Shown: positions 13,766 through 14,679 of the stretch, one piece after another | How the letters are laid out: the number at the start of each line of letters is the position of its first letter | Position numbering within the stretch: position 1 is the first letter of the stretch | NCBI GenBank assembly: GCA_029054535.1 | Contig: JAIDFC010000039.1 | Location: 1-14,679, forward strand | Length of the DNA: 14,679 nucleotides | From: Rikenella sp. | GTDB taxonomy: Bacteria > Bacteroidota > Bacteroidia > Bacteroidales > Rikenellaceae | Reading direction: 5' to 3' | The notes under the pieces: generated by a model | The model's database searches: none | Told to the model about the DNA's origin: nothing | What the model saw: only the letters and a program-made list of their open reading frames with translations | Made by a program: the position numbers and the translations under genes

Positions 13766-13842
13766 TTCTCTTTGAGAAGATCCCGCGTCCGCTAAAGGGC
13801 GAAATACTAGGAAGTTGAAACGGATGGATTTCGCCGGCGCGG
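13766..13842 (+). repeat. M1-like hairpin plus three-tier hairpin element M2, copy 4
   Basis: TTCTC-TTT-GAGAA (13766-13778) is followed by CCGCG/CGCGG (13783-13787 with 13838-13842) and GGCGAAAT/ATTTCGCC (13798-13805 with 13828-13835); the top stem is decayed. Compared with 10779-10787 the third pair of the middle stem is G-C there and C-G here, a change on both arms. The tail CTGTTTTTAGAACGTTA (13850-13866) matches that after copy 1. Confidence 0.75.
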
Positions 13843-13922
13843 TCAGAGGCTGTTTTTAGAACGTTATAGCGTGCGGAGCCTCTTTAGGTTTGGGTTTCTG
13901 CGTTTTTTCGACGGTAGTAATA

Positions 13923-13939
13923 GCGATGCGAAGCATCGC
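13923..13939 (+). repeat. Repeat module M3, copy 4
   Basis: GCGATGCGAAGCATCGC. Relative to the other copies an A-T pair in the stem is replaced by G-C on both arms, so the hairpin is kept. Confidence 0.75.
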
Positions 13940-14029
13940 CGGCCGCGGGCACTCGAAAATGCAACACTTTCGCCGGGCGAGAGAAGCCTGATAGAAGCAC
14001 GAGAGACGCCAGAGAAGATCACGAAAAGC

Positions 14030-14679
14030 TCACGGTTTTCGGTACGGCGGGCGTCCGAGCAGCCGGTCCCGGAGGAGTTCCCCGACGAATCCGACGTGCG
14101 CCCGGATCGTCCGGCAGAGTCCGTAGTGTCGTTTCATGATCGTCCACCGTTCGCGGAGACTCTCCCTCCTCCGTTGCGTCGAGATCCCGCCCGTGGTGAA
14201 GCAGCTGAGGATGAGTCCCGTGTCGACCACGGTCGAAGCCCGTTTGAGACACTCGATCACCCAGTCGATGTCCGCCGCCAGTCGATACCGGTCCGTGTCG
14301 TAGAGCGGCGCGATGCTTCGTCGGACGATGAACGACTGGTGGCAGACCACCATTCCTCGTTCCAGCGATCGCCACGTCAGCCCCTTTCGCGGCAACGGTT
14401 TTTTGCGCAACCCGAGCTCTTCGCCCTGCGGTCCGACGACCATCGTTTCGCCGTAGTAGACGTCTGCGGGCGCTTCGGCTCGGGAGAAGATACGGGTCAG
14501 GAGGTCGGTTCTGTAGACCCGGTCTCCCGCGTTGACGAACCACAGGTAATCGCCCGTCGCGGCGCGAATCCCCTTGTTCATCGCGTCGTAAAGTCCTCGG
14601 TCCGGTTCGCTGACGGCATACGAAATCGACGCCCCGAACCGTTCGATAACCGCCCTCGTTCCGTCCGTGGAGCCTCCGT
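14030..14679 (-). CDS. Family 2 glycosyltransferase, 3' part (5' end outside window)
   Basis: The minus-strand frame is open to the right edge; 216 residues are visible. The first in-window ATG (14581) is internal, because the preceding codons encode GGSTDGTRAVIERFG and SEPDRGLYDA, standard GT2 (GT-A fold) sequence before MNKGI. Next come ATGDYLWFVNAGD (the NAGD is the metal/nucleotide-sugar-binding DxD equivalent), VYYGETMVVGPQGEE, VCHQSFIVRRS and ADIDWVIECLKRA. Such enzymes transfer a sugar from a nucleotide donor to a growing polysaccharide or lipid-linked acceptor at the inner face of the membrane. Donor and acceptor cannot be told. It belongs to the host, convergent with the phage-like module, and probably continues a surface-polysaccharide locus to the right. 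Confidence 0.88.
   Translation of the reverse strand, partial: GGSTDGTRAVIERFGASISYAVSEPDRGLYDAMNKGIRAATGDYLWFVNAGDRVYRTDLLTRIFSRAEAPADVYYGETMVVGPQGEELGLRKKPLPRKGLTWRSLERGMVVCHQSFIVRRSIAPLYDTDRYRLAADIDWVIECLKRASTVVDTGLILSCFTTGGISTQRRRESLRERWTIMKRHYGLCRTIRAHVGFVGELLRDRLLGRPPYRKP

Larger units (their letters stand above)
13669..14029. other. 361-bp non-coding region between capsid and glycosyltransferase genes
   Basis: Holds the small hairpin, the terminator, the M1/M2 element and M3 copy 4. The last 80 bp before the glycosyltransferase stop show nothing further recognisable; no integrase, attachment-site repeat or terminator for the minus-strand gene was found. Confidence 0.6.

Noticed and set aside
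5690..13945. Integron-like cassette array, with hairpins acting as attC sites
   Set aside because: The genes form a coherent phage head module rather than unrelated cassettes, two of them overlap, no integron integrase is present, and typical attC core-site ends were not recognised.

Overview
The window comes from a GC-rich member of the Bacteroidota, most plausibly family Rikenellaceae (Alistipes or Rikenella-like). The grounds are a textbook Bacteroidota promoter (TTG, 19-nt spacer, TACCTTTG) ahead of a tRNA gene, mostly Shine-Dalgarno-poor A/T-rich leaders, and phage head proteins of the kind found in Bacteroidales phages. The genus is an inference.

Left part, bases 1-5025, host-like. A tightly packed plus-strand group starts with the 3' part of a futalosine hydrolase gene (mqnB, menaquinone synthesis). 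It is followed by a YbaK/ProX-type aminoacyl-tRNA deacylase gene, then rtcB (RNA ligase) and prfH (release-factor-H rescue factor), with ATGA overlaps at two of the three joints. rtcB-prfH is a known RNA-repair/ribosome-rescue pair. Convergent to it is a DUF1963 (YwqG-like) gene, preceded by a structured leader with its own terminator-like hairpin. Then come a minus-strand tRNA-Arg(ACG) with promoter and terminator, and an unusually cysteine-rich AraC-family regulator.

Central part, about 5600-13950, phage-derived. Six intact plus-strand genes encode only head and packaging functions: portal, head-tail adaptor (DUF6712-like), probable small terminase, large terminase, ClpP-type prohead protease and HK97-fold major capsid protein. 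No integrase, repressor, replication, tail or lysis gene lies between the flanking non-phage genes. Unlike ordinary phage genes, most are separated by 160-1040 bp of non-coding DNA. These gaps carry a modular set of related hairpin elements (called M1 to M4 here). Several copies differ by changes on both arms that keep the stems paired. The largest gap, between large terminase and protease, holds two near-identical 76/77-nt three-tier hairpins, a diverged third copy, and about 280 bp that look like a further structured RNA.

Right end: a strong intrinsic terminator follows the capsid gene, then a fourth three-tier hairpin and a GCGATGC palindrome. Last is the 3' part of a minus-strand family-2 glycosyltransferase, probably host surface-polysaccharide synthesis.

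Working view: a tail-less capsid and packaging module, either a domesticated or decaying prophage or something comparable to a capsid-forming satellite, in which nearly every gene is flanked by structured repeats. The repeats and the module's isolation are the most unusual features here.
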